64,000 nucleotides of DNA. Source: Toxotes chatareus. Lineage: Eukaryota; Chordata; Actinopteri; Toxotidae. Where the stretch lies: the NCBI GenBank assembly GCA_016801885.1, contig CM028889.1, forward strand, positions 26,852,001 through 26,916,000, given 5' to 3'. Both the position numbers and the translations under genes were made by a program. Below, in pieces: positions 49,175-59,879 of the stretch (the stretch's first letter is position 1; the number at the start of each line of letters is the position of its first letter). The notes below the pieces were generated by a model that searched no databases, was not told the DNA's origin, and saw nothing but the letters and a program-made list of their open reading frames with translations.

Positions 49175-49217
49175 TTTATTTCTTCTATTCTAATGCCCTT
49201 AGAATAGAAGAAATAAA
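49175..49217. repeat. 19-bp perfect stem-loop
   Basis: TTTATTTCTTCTATTCTAA (49175-49193) is exactly complementary to 49199-49217, separated by the five bases TGCCC. AT-rich. It sits some 100 bp upstream of an L2-like LINE tail and may be part of that element. No miRNA seed was recognised. Confidence 0.9.
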
Positions 49218-49279
49218 GAATTAGAATAACTCTTGTTGATGGCTTAAATTATGTAGTGTTATTTTAATTTGTTATCTTG

Positions 49280-49371
49280 TGGCACTCTGCACTTTTATTG
49301 TAAAGCACTTTGTGATCTTTTATCTGTGAAAAGTGCTATATAAATAAAGTTTACTTACTTACTTACTTACT
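49280..49371 (+). mobile_element. L2-like LINE 3' tail
   Basis: GTAAAGCACTTTGTGATCTT then GTGAAAAGTGCTATATAAAT and AAAGT. It closes with (ACTT)n at 49352-49371. This is the well-known 3' end pattern of vertebrate L2-type LINEs and of SINEs that share their tail (AAAGCGCTATATAAAT plus short tandem repeat). No reverse transcriptase frame remains upstream. Confidence 0.7.
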
Positions 49372-49394
49372 AAAACTGGGACCTGAGTACCAAT

Positions 49395-49443
49395 TTCGTA
49401 CCATAACATGCAAATGTCCTCGTATGACAATAAAGTTCCTTGA
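49395..49443 (+). mobile_element. Second non-LTR retroposon tail (weak)
   Basis: TGACAATAAAGTTCCTTGATCC resembles the common fish retroposon ending GACAATAAAGTTCCTTGAATCCTTGA. The body is missing. It may have been nested next to the L2-like tail. Confidence 0.4.
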
Positions 49444-50114
49444 TCCTTTTAATCAGCATGTGCTGAGTCAGCAGCAGTTCCTGCACATTCACTGTGTGTC
49501 CTACGTGACAGGCAGGAAGGGGAGCGGCTAGCGTTTGCTGTCTCCCTTCATGGGGCTACATCTGCTGATGGTACATGATTTTCATGGTGACGTGGAGTAA
49601 CTAACGTACAGAGCCGTGGAGAAATGTACGCAGTCGTGAAACCACAGATGTGACAAGGCAACAGCCGGCGTCGGCCCCGGAGATGGCCTGACCACTCACA
49701 CACGTTGTACCAGTCGAATTACATTCTCAGCATTGTCAGTCTGAACCAAAAACCCACACCCTCTGGAGAACGATGCTATTCCTGGATAAAAAAATAACAT
49801 AAAATAAAAATAAAACTCTTTGTATTGGTAATTACATTTTAGACCAAAACATTGCACAAGTTAAAACAAACACTTAGTGAATAATTTTCAGTTCAGCTTT
49901 AAACATTTTTCTTCATGTGTGATTCTTTTAAGTTTTACATGGACCATGACTTCAGCGTTACATGTACCTGCAATACTAGATAAACACCAAGCCAGGAGTG
50001 TCCTCATTTGTCAAAGCAATGTCAACAAGTGAGCCTGATCATTGCTAAAAGATCCAGTTTGTACACCAGGGGCCTCGTTTCCCTCTGGCTCCGCAGACAA
50101 GCCCCTCATCCCGG
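49444..50114. other. Non-coding stretch, nothing specific seen
   Basis: Mixed composition with a CpG-containing patch (GCCGGCGTCGGCCCCGG, 49665-49681) and A-rich DNA after 49787. Confidence 0.45.
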
Positions 50115-50155
50115 CCTCCTCCTCCTCCTCCTCCTCCTCCCCCTCCTCCTCCCCC
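50115..50155 (+). repeat. (CCT)n polypyrimidine microsatellite
   Basis: About 41 bases of CCT units with a few extra C residues. It reads as poly-Leu in one frame, but that frame has no gene context. Confidence 0.95.
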
Positions 50156-50339
50156 TGAGCCGTGAAGCCAGGGGACGCGTGGGGCCTTTTGTCTGTTCAG
50201 TGTGGGGGGCCGCAGATGTCGTTCCCCAGAGACACAGCGGAGGTTAATGATCTCACAGCCTCTGCTAAAATAAATAAATCATTTCCAGTCAGGAGTCTGC
50301 ATAAATCTTCACTCAAACGGCGATTTGCTGGAGCAAGCA

Positions 50340-50480
50340 CCACCAGTTGCTAATGACTGTGTGTTTTTTTTTTTTTTCTTCCTTGATTGCCCGAGGGGAT
50401 AGGCTGTGACACAGATGAGTTCTTTCCCTCACTCTCTCCATTCCCCTTCCCTCCCACCTCCTCTCTCTCTCCCACACACA
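50340..50480 (+). repeat. Poly(T) and polypyrimidine tract
   Basis: Poly(T) at 50365-50379, then a C+T-rich stretch about 50420-50475 ending in CACACACA. Low complexity. Confidence 0.75.
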
Positions 50481-50644
50481 CTTTTTGTGGCTATTCTAAT
50501 TCACAGCGTGTTTTGTCAGGGGACATTAGCTGGCTGACAGGCGTCTGGTTTGGATGGGGGGTGCATTTGTAGTGACAGTGGTAGTTGTTTCTTGTTTCAG
50601 CTGAGCTGATAGTAAGAGATGTGTGTGGGGGTGCTGCTGTCATG

Positions 50645-51296
50645 CATAACACAACACAACACTACACAACACTACACTACACAACACAACACAACACAAC
50701 ACTACACACAACACAACACTACACAACACAACACAACACTACACTACACAACACAACACAACACTACACAACACAACACAACACAACACAACACTACACT
50801 ACACAACACTACACTACACAACACAACACAACACAACACAACACAACACAACACAACACAACACAACACTACACAACACAACACAACACAACACAACACA
50901 ACACAACACTACACTACACTACACAACACAACACAACACAACACTACACAACACAACACAACACAACACAACACAACACATACACTACACAACACAACAC
51001 AACACAACACAACACAACACAACACAACACACAACACACACACAACACACACACACTACACTACACTACACTACACACTACACACACACACAACACAACA
51101 CACACACAACACAACACACACTACACTACACTACACACTACACACACACACACTACACTACACTACACAACACAACACTACACAACACAACACTACACTA
51201 CACTACACTACACACTACACACACACACAACACTACACAACACAACACACTACACTACACTACACTACACTACACTACACAACACAACACAACACA
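50645..51296 (+). repeat. G-free ACAAC/ACTAC pentamer satellite
   Basis: For 652 bases this strand contains no G. Almost all of it is made of the pentamers ACAAC and ACTAC, which differ only in A or T at the third place, with occasional extra AC dinucleotides that shift the phase. From about 51030, longer (CA)n runs are mixed in. The array begins after ATGCATAAC and stops abruptly at CACAGGCCTCG. Because there is no G and no TAA, all three forward frames stay open and give two artefactual frames of more than 250 codons, rich in His, Asn, Thr, Gln and Tyr. These are not genes. Copy number is likely variable. Confidence 0.97.
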
Positions 51297-51574
51297 GGCC
51301 TCGCTCTCCAGTCCACAAATGCAAAGCAGACAGTTTTAACAGAAAATATCTTTGATTGTTTTGCTGTGGTGCCGTACTGTCCTGAGTTTACTGATTAACT
51401 GAGGCTGGTGTTTTGCAGTGGTATCACATTGGGTTGTGCAGCATCAGTTATCTGAGCCTCACATATTTCTGATCTGAGCGGTGAAATCAGCGGCTGATCA
51501 ATGAGGCGTTTGCATCCTGAAGTTTTAGATGCAGTTCTGTGTTTACACTGATTTTGATTTTACACCTTTCTTTT
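51297..51574. other. Short non-coding stretch
   Basis: No repeats or frames recognised. Confidence 0.45.
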
Positions 51575-51860
51575 ACAGAATGGAAATTATTAGTTGATTA
51601 ATTGATTAGTTGGGTGACAGAATGAATCTACAACTATTTTGACTTGTGGAGTAACAGATAATTAATTGTCAGTTATTTTGATTCATTTTTTTTTCTGTGG
51701 TCGCAGTGTCTCCACTGTGAAATGGAATATCTTTGGCCTTTGGACTGTTGGTTGGATCATTTTAAAAACAACAATTTTAATATAATACTTGTACTATTTT
51801 CTTTAATGGACAAATCAGTTAATCAAAAAATAAATGAACCTATAGCTGCAGTCATAGTTT
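51575..51860 (-). repeat. Dispersed repeat family C, copy
   Basis: TTAGTTGATTAATTGATTAG followed by CAACTATTTTGACTTG. Then GGAATATCTTTGGCCTTTGG and ACTGTTGGTTGGA, ending AATCAAAAAATAAATGAACC and TATAGCTGCAGTCATAG. It is the complement of the layout seen at 13561 and nearly full length. No coding capacity. Confidence 0.7.
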
Positions 51861-52599
51861 TATCCAAACTGAATTATTGTTCTTAAAACTGACAGATGCA
51901 TTAACTCATTCATTCCTGTGTTCAGTCTTGAGCTGCACAGTCACAGTTCTAATGAAATGAGTGACAGGTTGAACTACATTAACAGCAGTATAATGACACA
52001 GCAGCTGCTTGTGTCACTAATTAGAGAACAGTCACTTCTTGTGTGGCTTTAGTTGTTAGCTACTTAAGTAGTATCATCAATAGACCTGGCTTAGTAATCA
52101 ATGAACCCATTAAGACCTAATTAAAAGAGTCATGCTCTGGTTGTAAAAATTCACAGGATGAATGATTTAGATTAATAAAAGCAATAAAAATAAAGTCATT
52201 TTTAAAAATTCAATGAATTACTTGAAAGAACAGACTTGTTGTTGTTGTTAAATTGACATATTCGTGGAACCTGTTTAATTGTGTCGCCACGATCAGCTTA
52301 TTTTAGACACATGGCCTGTTGTTGACAATCAGGATGTTTATTTACTGAAATCTTCACGTCTGAGTGAAATATCTGAGTGAACAGTGAACAGTACACCACC
52401 GCGACAACAGGAATGCATGTATGGATCTTTATTTCAAGGTGAAGAAGAAGTCAAACACACTTACAAATTACAGATTGAATCATTACTATATTGACTGGTG
52501 AGGTTTAAAAAAAAAAAAAAAAAGCAACAACAAAGTAAATAAATAAAGTCATTACCAGAGCTTAGAACAGAGGCACCCGATTTTCTCTTTTATCCTGCA
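51861..52599. other. Non-coding stretch, nothing specific seen
   Basis: AT-rich DNA with a poly(A) run near 52508-52523 and small AAT patches. Confidence 0.45.
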
Positions 52600-53015
52600 A
52601 CAACAAAAAGGAGAAGAAGACAGAGGAGGAAGAAATAACAAAAAAAAAAGAGAGAAAGAATTGCACAGAGGCTTTTCTTTTCTTTAAAATGCTGCATTAG
52701 GTCTTTTCCTGCAGTCAGTTTTCATAGTTCAAAGCTGGCAGTTCAATAAATAGCTGGAACTGGCACATCTCTGTTCTTGCAAAAAGAAATCAATGTTAAT
52801 CCTATTACCGGCAGTTATCACCTAGCCCAGAAACGGTGGCAAGTAAGAAAAAAAAAAAAAAACTGAGATGTCAAAGCGGGAAGGAGAGAGAGAGCGAGAG
52901 AAAGGGAGAGAGAGAGCGAGTCACCCTTCATTCACTTTCAAACACAGTTTTGATAATTTACTTCTGTAGAAGAAGAAGAAGGGAGGCGGGGGATGGGAGG
53001 AGGGGTGTGAGCTTC
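52600..53015 (+). repeat. Purine-rich low-complexity cluster
   Basis: Three separate purine tracts on the same strand: GGAGAAGAAGACAGAGGAGG (from 52610), the GGGAAGGAGAGAGAGAGCGA stretch (from 52880, continuing as GAGAAAGGGAGAGAG), and the AGAAGAAGAAGAAGGGAGGC stretch (from 52969, continuing G-rich to 53008). Poly(A) at 52847-52861. The 122- and 123-codon frames overlapping this region are low-complexity artefacts. Confidence 0.85.
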
Positions 53016-53062
53016 AGTTACTGGGAAATATGTGTGTATGTGTGGGGTTTTATGTACGTGCA

Positions 53063-53112
53063 TATGTGTGTGTGTGTGCGTGCATATGTTTGTGTGTGTG
53101 TGTGTGTGTGTG
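53063..53112 (+). repeat. Interrupted (TG)n microsatellite
   Basis: Two TG runs separated by CGTGCATATGTT. Lies directly after the purine-rich cluster. Confidence 0.95.
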
Positions 53113-53663
53113 CTTGTATGCCTGTGGAGAGGGGGTCCAGGGCTACTGATGTATTCGCACATAATGCTTGGATCAGACCCTGCTGCTGTAAGCAAGATGT
53201 TTGAGGCACAAAACATCATTTTTGAAAAATGTTCACACCGCTTAGCAATCCTCTTCCTGGAGCGCCCTGACATCTGGCCTTTCTCCTTCTCCCCTTCTCC
53301 TACTTCCACTCCATCCTCTTTGCTTCTCAGTTGGTTTTGGGGGGAATTGAGGGCTGGTACTGTGGCGTAGTGAAAGAAAATTATCGCTACACTAACTGTG
53401 GAGGTGCCTTACTTCTCTTGTAAAGTATTTTTTAAGGTAAAAACGTTCAGCACTGAATTAAAATGAGTGTTAACAGAGTTTTTCTGGGGTGTGATTCTGT
53501 TTTTTGTGTCTGGTCTGGTTCTTTTCTGCCAGGTTAGTGCAACGATCACTGATCAGTGATGAATCTCTGAATTAGCTGCTCAATTAATCAGTTCATCTTT
53601 TAGCCACGGAAGTTTCTTAAATCTCGAGGTGATGTCTGCAGAAGTCACGTTTTTTTTTCTTCT
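53113..53663. other. Non-coding stretch, nothing specific seen
   Basis: Mixed sequence without recognised repeats or domain-bearing frames. Confidence 0.45.
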
Positions 53664-53840
53664 GACCAACAGTCCAGAATTGTTTGCTATCACAAAAACA
53701 CGGAGAAGAGCGGGAAATATTCACGCTGGAATTTCACTTTTCTGTTTGAAAAATGATGAGCTACCTGTCAGAATAGCAGTAGAGCCAATTATTTTCAGTT
53801 GACTGACAAATTGATTAATCAGCTGTGTTTCAGCTCTTAT
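53664..53840 (+). repeat. Dispersed repeat family C, forward fragment
   Basis: CTGACCAACAGTCCAGAATT, then ATATTCACGCTGGAATTTCA, then ATTGATTAATCAGCTGTGTT and TCAGCTCTT. This is the 3' half of the forward family layout. Confidence 0.6.
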
Positions 53841-53984
53841 CTGAGACAAAAACAAGCCAGAGAGAAGTAAAAAAAAAAAAAAGAAAAGTAAATCCAGCTC
53901 TTGGAGCTTGTGATGAGCGTTTGTTGCCATGTGCTGGTTTTCTATAGACCTAATGATTAACCAGGGAATTCATATTCGGTTTTA

Positions 53985-54300
53985 AGTTGAAATGATTAAT
54001 CGATTAACACAGTAGTTGAGTGACGGTTAAGCAATGTGCAAATATTTTGGATATTTAAATAATCATTTTAATCATTTGCCATCGTAGCAGCTTTCACGTG
54101 TGTGGATGTGATTCTCGTCTTTGTACATGACAGTAAACTTTTTGGGTTTTGTACTGTTGATGACCTTCAGCAAATTCTAATGAGCATTTTTCACTGTATT
54201 CTCTGACATTGTACAGACAAAGCAGTTTATTCATTAATTGAGAAAATAATGGGCAGATTGACTGATAATGAAAATAATCTTTAGTTGCAGCTCTACTGCC
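53985..54300 (-). repeat. Dispersed repeat family C, reverse copy
   Basis: TTAATCGATTAACACAGTAG near the start. The middle has TGTGATTCTCGTCTTTGTAC, ATGACAGTAAACTTTTTGGG and TTTTGTACTGTTGATGACC. The end is TTAATTGAGAAAATAATGGG with AATAATCTTTAGTTGCAGCT. Nearly full-length, opposite to the copy at 53664, so the two form a diverged inverted pair. Confidence 0.7.
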
Positions 54301-54819
54301 CCTTTTGCTGAATATGAATACCACAAAAGCTGTGGATGGCACTTCACTTCACTCTTCTATAGCTGAACATACTTAGTGCAAATAAAACTCTCACAAAACA
54401 AAACACGCTGCCATTAAAAATCACATTTCTCCAATGAACACACCCAAACCCTAGATTAGGCCTAATCACTGTCACCAGGAAGCAGAATCGGGTCCTCTCA
54501 CTGGCGGATTAAGTCTTCTGTTGTTGTTGTCGTTATTGTTATTGCAGAGAAATAATTACAGCTGAATCTCATCAAAGCCAATTCAACTCTTGGCAGGACT
54601 CTGCTCCGTGTTTTCTTTTTTTTTTCCTGGAACCTGAGTTTCCCCTGCATGAAAGTAAAGATTAGTAGTTAAATACTCACAGTGAAATGAGGGGAAACTG
54701 AGGCGACGTCGACAGGATGCAGGAAAAGTCTCACTGCTTTCAAATACTCTTGTTCCAAAGAATGACAGAATGCATCTTGCTGACATAGATTTTCACCTTG
54801 ACTTGACTGACTTTGTATG
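54301..54819. other. Non-coding stretch, nothing specific seen
   Basis: Includes a GTTGTTGTTGTCGTTATTG patch (54522-54540). No gene. Confidence 0.45.
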
Positions 54820-55190
54820 AATTTATTTCCTGCGCTGCGTGAAAGCAAGTGACCCCATTCCAGCCTAGCCCATTCTATATTCTTATAATAAATTAGATGG
54901 CAATGCAGGGGCTTTAACATGTAAAATAGTGGTGACATGCTAAATAATGAGGCAGGCCAGAATTATGTAGTGCCGGTGTGCAGGCTCTGGGGTATTCCCA
55001 GGCCTCGGACTCGCCCGGGCCCTCCTCCGCGGCGCCTGCTGCTCTGAGGGAGCAGAGGGCTGCGCGTCGGGAGGGGGGAGGGCGCTGCATATGAAAATGG
55101 AATTAATGTACCAGCGCCCAAAGGTAGATTACACTGTGGCAACCCTTTTGGCCATGCTTTCCTCTGTTTGGGACTAACAACAAAAGGAGA
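54820..55190. promoter_or_regulatory. Candidate regulatory block with CpG-rich core
   Basis: A GC-rich, CpG-containing core of about 120 bp (54970-55090, including a CCGCGG site) sits between two AT-rich arms. The left arm has ATAATAAATTAGATGG and GCTAAATAATGAGG; the right arm has GCATATGAAAATGGAATTAA. CpG clusters are rare in this window, so the core stands out. Possible enhancer, or a small CpG island marking an unseen promoter. No exon was recognised beside it. Confidence 0.38.
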
Positions 55191-56329
55191 AACGTTTTAT
55201 TCATCATGGAAATTGGGGTTTTTATTACTCCCTGGTGGAATTTGAGATGTATTATGCTGTTCTCTTTTCTTGATGCAGTAGGTCATTTCAATACAGAGCA
55301 CTGAGGTATAATGTTGTGATCATATTGCTCATGTTTGGGCCGTTCACAGTGTGGTTTTGGGAGAGATGCACGTCCAGGAGTGAGTGATGATTGTGATGAA
55401 GATGCGGAGCGGTGTGAGTGGTGTGAATTCTTGGAAGAATCTAATCATCTTACAATGACTTTGTCACTTTGGGAGCAGCAGCTCTGTGACTGTTATCATT
55501 GTTACTTACTGAATACTGGGTATGTTTGGTGTTAGGGTTCTGTGCAACCTTGAGGCTCAATGGTAAACTCCACTGTTTTATTGCTATTGTTGCAGCAGGA
55601 GGCAGATTTACCAGGTTTAATACGGGAGATTTTAGTCTGCAGCAAACATGCCTGTAAACCTGCTTTACAGCCCCCCTGGCTTTTTGTCCAGAGGGGGATT
55701 AACTGATGAGCGTTTCCTGTCCTTCAGGTGACACACACAGTGCCATCCAAACTCGTATCGTAACTTTATTGCCTCCACTCAGTAAATACAGGCGTGACTG
55801 ATGATCTGTTAGCTCATTAGACAAATTAAGCAAAGTCATTTCAGCTGGTTTCTCACACGCTGGCGTTCTTTTAAAAGCCTCCCAGTGATAAAGCCAGAGA
55901 TGCTTCAGGATTTGTGAGAGGATGAAAAATGACCTCATCCTCTGTGTTTTCTTTTCACTTTTGGCCAGCTTTCCTGTCTGGATCAGACACTTACTGCTAT
56001 AATGGCTGATATGTTATATGTGCGCATGCTGGCTGGATTAAATTTTTAATGGCTCCAAGGGCAGTTGTCCTGGCAGTAAAAAAAAAAAACTGCAGCAACA
56101 GTGTGAAGGAGGTTTATTGCAAATACATTTCTGTTCTTCTCTCAAAGGATTGTTAAAAGCCTCCAACAGTTTTTTGCAACTTTCTGACACTGATGCTGCA
56201 AATTAGAAAGCTGTCTGTGTGAACTCAGGACCGGCAAAGCACAGGTTGCATCAGACGAACGGTACGATAAGAGGGCAATCAGTATTCAAGGGGTGATGTT
56301 ATGAAGTGGGAGATCACTTAAAGCCTGAC
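55191..56329. other. Non-coding stretch, nothing specific seen
   Basis: Mixed sequence with a poly(A) run at 56079-56090. No domain in small frames. Confidence 0.45.
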
Positions 56330-56960
56330 GTGAGTTATGTGCGCTGATTGTCACCCAACATTATGCACACTGTTTGAGGCTAAATAACCCAGTGTGTGGA
56401 TCATAAACTGTTCCTCTTGCATGCCACCTTGAAGCGAGGGAGGCACCCCCTTCATAAACAACTCTGTCATTTTAAGTAAGTATGGCCCTGCTTACCAGGC
56501 ACCTTTCGTGCGTGAGCTGCACCTAATTTAGAAGCTTTTAAATCTTTCGCAAGTGTTGTTGTGAGAAATGCCTGGTTGCAAATGTCTTTTATTGAATGCT
56601 GACTCTGTAGTATTACAGGCTAGCAGATATGCCTGCTGTAATATGTCCCTATAGCTTTATCTTGTAATAGTAAAGTGTATTAATTTTCCTGGACTGGAAG
56701 AGTGTGTGAAGGGTTAGAATTGAGTCTATTTGGGATTGGAGCGACTTGCCACTGACTCCAAACATGGTTTTCACGCAAGGACTGCAGGAGATGAAGCGGG
56801 GGGAAAAAACATGCTTTCACTGGGTAGATTTCTTAAGTAAGCCTAACGGTTTATCACAATCCATCACGAGCACTGGGATCTCAGTAATTAAAGACTTTTC
56901 CAGGAGTGGCATTCTTGAAATTGGAAATGAAAGTCCACTTAGCATGGCCACGGACTGAGG
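56330..56960. promoter_or_regulatory. Candidate enhancer / conserved non-coding block
   Basis: Repeat-free sequence with GC-richer islets between AT cores (ACCTAATTTAG near 56521, TGTATTAATTTTCC near 56678, CAGTAATTAAAG near 56882). The 70-codon frame at 56746-56958 lacks any recognised domain. Inference from texture. Confidence 0.3.
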
Positions 56961-57729
56961 GATTCACCTATGAACCCACACAGTTTACTGCATAATAAAA
57001 GTACAATTTGACAGAGAGCTGTTCTCAGTGGCAGCACCAGGCCAGTGTGTTTGTCATACATGCAGCACAGAGGCAGGCTGTTACTGCAGGAGTTAAATGG
57101 AGGTGGTGTGACTTTATTTGAACTGTCAGTGAAAGTCTCTCATAGCTGCGTACTTTACATGACTGTATGTAATGTGATTTGCACACAGAGAATTCGTATC
57201 GCAGACCTCTTTGTGATTGGCTTACGGACAGATATAATAAACCAATAAAAAGACAGTTACACAAATGTCTGTCAGCTGTTTTGACTCCGAGCAAAGTTTC
57301 TTTGTCAGCCAGCTTCAAAACATTTTAAAGAAAAATCAGGTTGCACAGAAAAAAAAAAGAAAGAATAACTGCACCGCTTTATGTTCGGCCCGTCCGTTTC
57401 CCCAGTTCAGTGCTATTAATCTATCACCTGTATGTTTGGATAAATAAGTTCATGTTCCATCAACAAATTGTCCTTTGAAGGTGTTTAAAGTCCATCCTAA
57501 AATCGAGCTGACTAAAGAGTCTTCTGTTTGTTCAGATAAAAACACTATACACTCCTCTGTAAGCTGTGAGGAAATGGAGGAAAATGGAGGAGGCTACCGG
57601 TGGTCTCCCAAGTTTGTACAGCAGTGCTTTTCCTGATAATGCCACACATTCTGGTTTCTGCTTTCAGTAGCCTTCGCACGAGTGCTCCAGTCTCACACGG
57701 CACTTAAGTGTGATTAATAAGGTGCAGTG

Positions 57730-57730
<1 letters not shown>
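56961..57730. other. Non-coding stretch, nothing specific seen
   Basis: A short A-rich run at 57349-57360. Otherwise no recognised structure. Confidence 0.45.

Positions 57731-57781
<51 letters not shown>
57731..57781 (+). repeat. (TG)25 microsatellite
   Basis: Uninterrupted TG dinucleotides over 50 bases, the longest dinucleotide run in the window. Confidence 0.97.
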
Positions 57782-57782
<1 letters not shown>

Positions 57783-58250
57783 GAGGTGGCGGTGGTGGTG
57801 GGGGAGTTTATGTCAAGATAAACGTGGAAATGACCTAGCAGTCACCGGCTTTTTCCTCTCGGCAACTGCACAGTGCCTAGCTCGAGAGCAGGAGAGGCTG
57901 GGGTTTTTATCAAGCCGAGGGCTCAGACCACCAGAGGCTCTTGTGAAGGAAGGAAATTACCGGGTGCAAACATTCACAATACCCCAACTCAATTCCCCCT
58001 CCCTCATCTCTCTCTTTTCCTTCTCTCTCTGACTTCCACTCTCCTGTCCCTATGTTTATCAGGTTTTGGGGCACTGTATTTTGATGTCAATAAGCAATTT
58101 TTCTTGCCTGGTCTCCTGCCTGACCCCTTTAATCCATCAATATATTATTAGAGATAAAGTTTTGTGGACGCCTGCTGCAGTCACAAGATAAATGACATCT
58201 CTGAAGTCACGCATTAAAGACTAGATTAAGGCCTTGTGACTGTGTCTTCA
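57782..58250. other. Repeat-free stretch, possible regulatory sequence (weak)
   Basis: GC-richer first half, polypyrimidine CCCTCCCTCATCTCTCTC at 57998-58015, and AT cores near 58130-58150. The two overlapping frames (57727-58032, 57873-58151) start in or run from the TG tract and have no domain. Confidence 0.25.
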
Positions 58251-58329
58251 GTGCTCATCTGTGCGCCTCTGTCCAACCTATCACACTAAGTGACAAGAAA
58301 GAAAAATAATGAACTGAGGCAGAAAAAGC

Positions 58330-58680
58330 AAAGAGATATTTCTTACACACACAACCCGCGTCTGTCTTCAGCCAGGATTAGGACGCATTAGAGGCGTGCT
58401 GGAGAAGGGAAGAGAGGCAGCATGGGAGCATCAATGTTTGTGTATGTCTCGGCTGAAAGAAAGGGAATTTTCTTTCAAACAATATAAGCCTCATTTTTCA
58501 GCCGACAGATGCAAAGATTTTAAAATTCAAATTGTAAATGAACTAAGGAAATATATAAAAATGATTAGACCTTACCCACAATTATTAATCTTTTCTTTGG
58601 ACCCTATTGCAAAAATAATGTTACAGTTACAGCTGATTTGTTGCCACAGCTGGCTGTGCCATTAATAAAGTATAGAAATG
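58330..58680. promoter_or_regulatory. Candidate enhancer / conserved non-coding block
   Basis: Repeat-free. Dense AT words (AAAATTCAAATTG, ACAATTATTAATC, GCCATTAATAAAG) with a paired CAGCTG-type E-box region near 58630-58655 (ACAGCTGATT and CACAGCTGGC). The overlapping 89-codon frame resembles no known domain. Inference from texture. Confidence 0.33.
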
Positions 58681-59879
58681 ATTTAAGATGATATTCTACT
58701 ATATAAACTACACATAGCCGCCAAATAAGAGCTTGACTTGGGAAAGATGGTGGTTTGGGGTAAGGTTAGGGAACCTACATCCTTATGTTAACAATAATAA
58801 ACACATGGGTGAGGTTAGGGAACGCTTCTTTATCTAGATACAGATAGAGGATTCCCTATGGCCAACCCTCATTCAGATGTAATTTAAATTATTATTATTA
58901 TTAAAAAATGTTAATAGGAAATTGCACAATGGAAGCGTGAAATAAAAAATAAAGAACCTCCCCTGCTCTGCTCCCAGAAATTCAGATTATCCTCCTTTCA
59001 GCAGAAAGAACATCGAACCGTCAGCCGTTTCTGACCGTCCCTCACCTCCTAATAATTTCCGTACAGTCCCTAAAACACATACAGTAAGTGCTAGTTGAAT
59101 TCTTTTCATGGCTCATCCCTTTAAAAATACAGAATTTAATATATAATACAATGAAATATATAATATAAAATTTGGTTGATGCTTGTCTTTGGCTGACTAG
59201 TTCTGTCTTTTAGAGACACCATGTGTAAACAAACCTCCTGCACTGTCTCTGAGCACCTGTAGTTACAGCCACTGACTGAAAATGATTTTAATTGCAGGAT
59301 AACGTGATACTGCATCTCCTCTCCTGCTGAACATCTGGAACAGGGAGGTTCTCTGCCGCTCGCTTTATGTGACAGTGTTCCGTTCACAACTAGACCCCTA
59401 AAACCTCAGACTAATAGACAGGATTACAGACATAAAATGACATTTTTATAGCTTAAACTCCTGACTACCTGGACTAGCAGATATTAAACGCATATCTAGT
59501 GGCACTTAGTGTTAAGTGGGAGCAAGTGCTTATTAAGTTTCTGATGCTCTAAGTCCGTGTCTGTTCCGGCCTGGGCTGATACGGGCTGCTAGGCCACGGT
59601 AAATGAACGTGGATGGATTTGTGCTGGACTTAGACCTGGTTATCAGTGGTTCTCAGTTAATACAGCACGGCAGTGACATTGTCACGACTGTGCAACCATT
59701 GGCAATATTTTAATTTCCCATTAAGCTCTTCCTGCCGCTTGTGTTTTCATGTGGAACGTTCTCACCTGAATAGCCACTTCCCCTCCGCAGAGACACAGTT
59801 ATATTCTCCCTCCAACATTTCATTAGAAAAAGAGAAGGCTATTGTAGAACCATGGAACATCGCCTGCTGTTCACGTCAC
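58681..59879. other. Non-coding stretch, nothing specific seen
   Basis: The phrase GAGGTTAGGGAAC / AAGGTTAGGGAAC occurs at 58762 and 58811. A (TTA)n patch lies at 58888-58902. ATATAATA-rich DNA at 59138-59168. CAGTGGTTCTCA near 59645 recalls a hAT terminus, but nothing follows it. Confidence 0.45.

Noticed and set aside
49175..49217. microRNA precursor
   Set aside because: The stem is only 19 bp, very AT-rich, with a five-base loop. A typical precursor has a stem of about 30 bp with mismatches, and no known seed was recognised.
50585..51398. Two overlapping forward frames of 256 and 259 codons rich in His, Thr, Asn, Gln
   Set aside because: They are translations of the G-free pentamer array. 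A sequence without G and without TAA cannot contain a stop, so open frames in all phases are expected.
52836..53370. Frames of 112-123 codons on both strands
   Set aside because: Their composition follows purine and TG/CA repeats (Lys/Arg/Glu, Cys/Val, Thr/His runs). Artefacts of low complexity.
58396..58665. 89-codon frame with a plausible-looking globular sequence
   Set aside because: AT-rich Lys/Ile/Leu content follows base composition; no domain recognised. Treated as part of a non-coding candidate block.
59644..59655. CAGTGGTTCTCA as a hAT transposon terminus
   Set aside because: Only the first 12 bases resemble a terminus; no internal sequence or second end was found.
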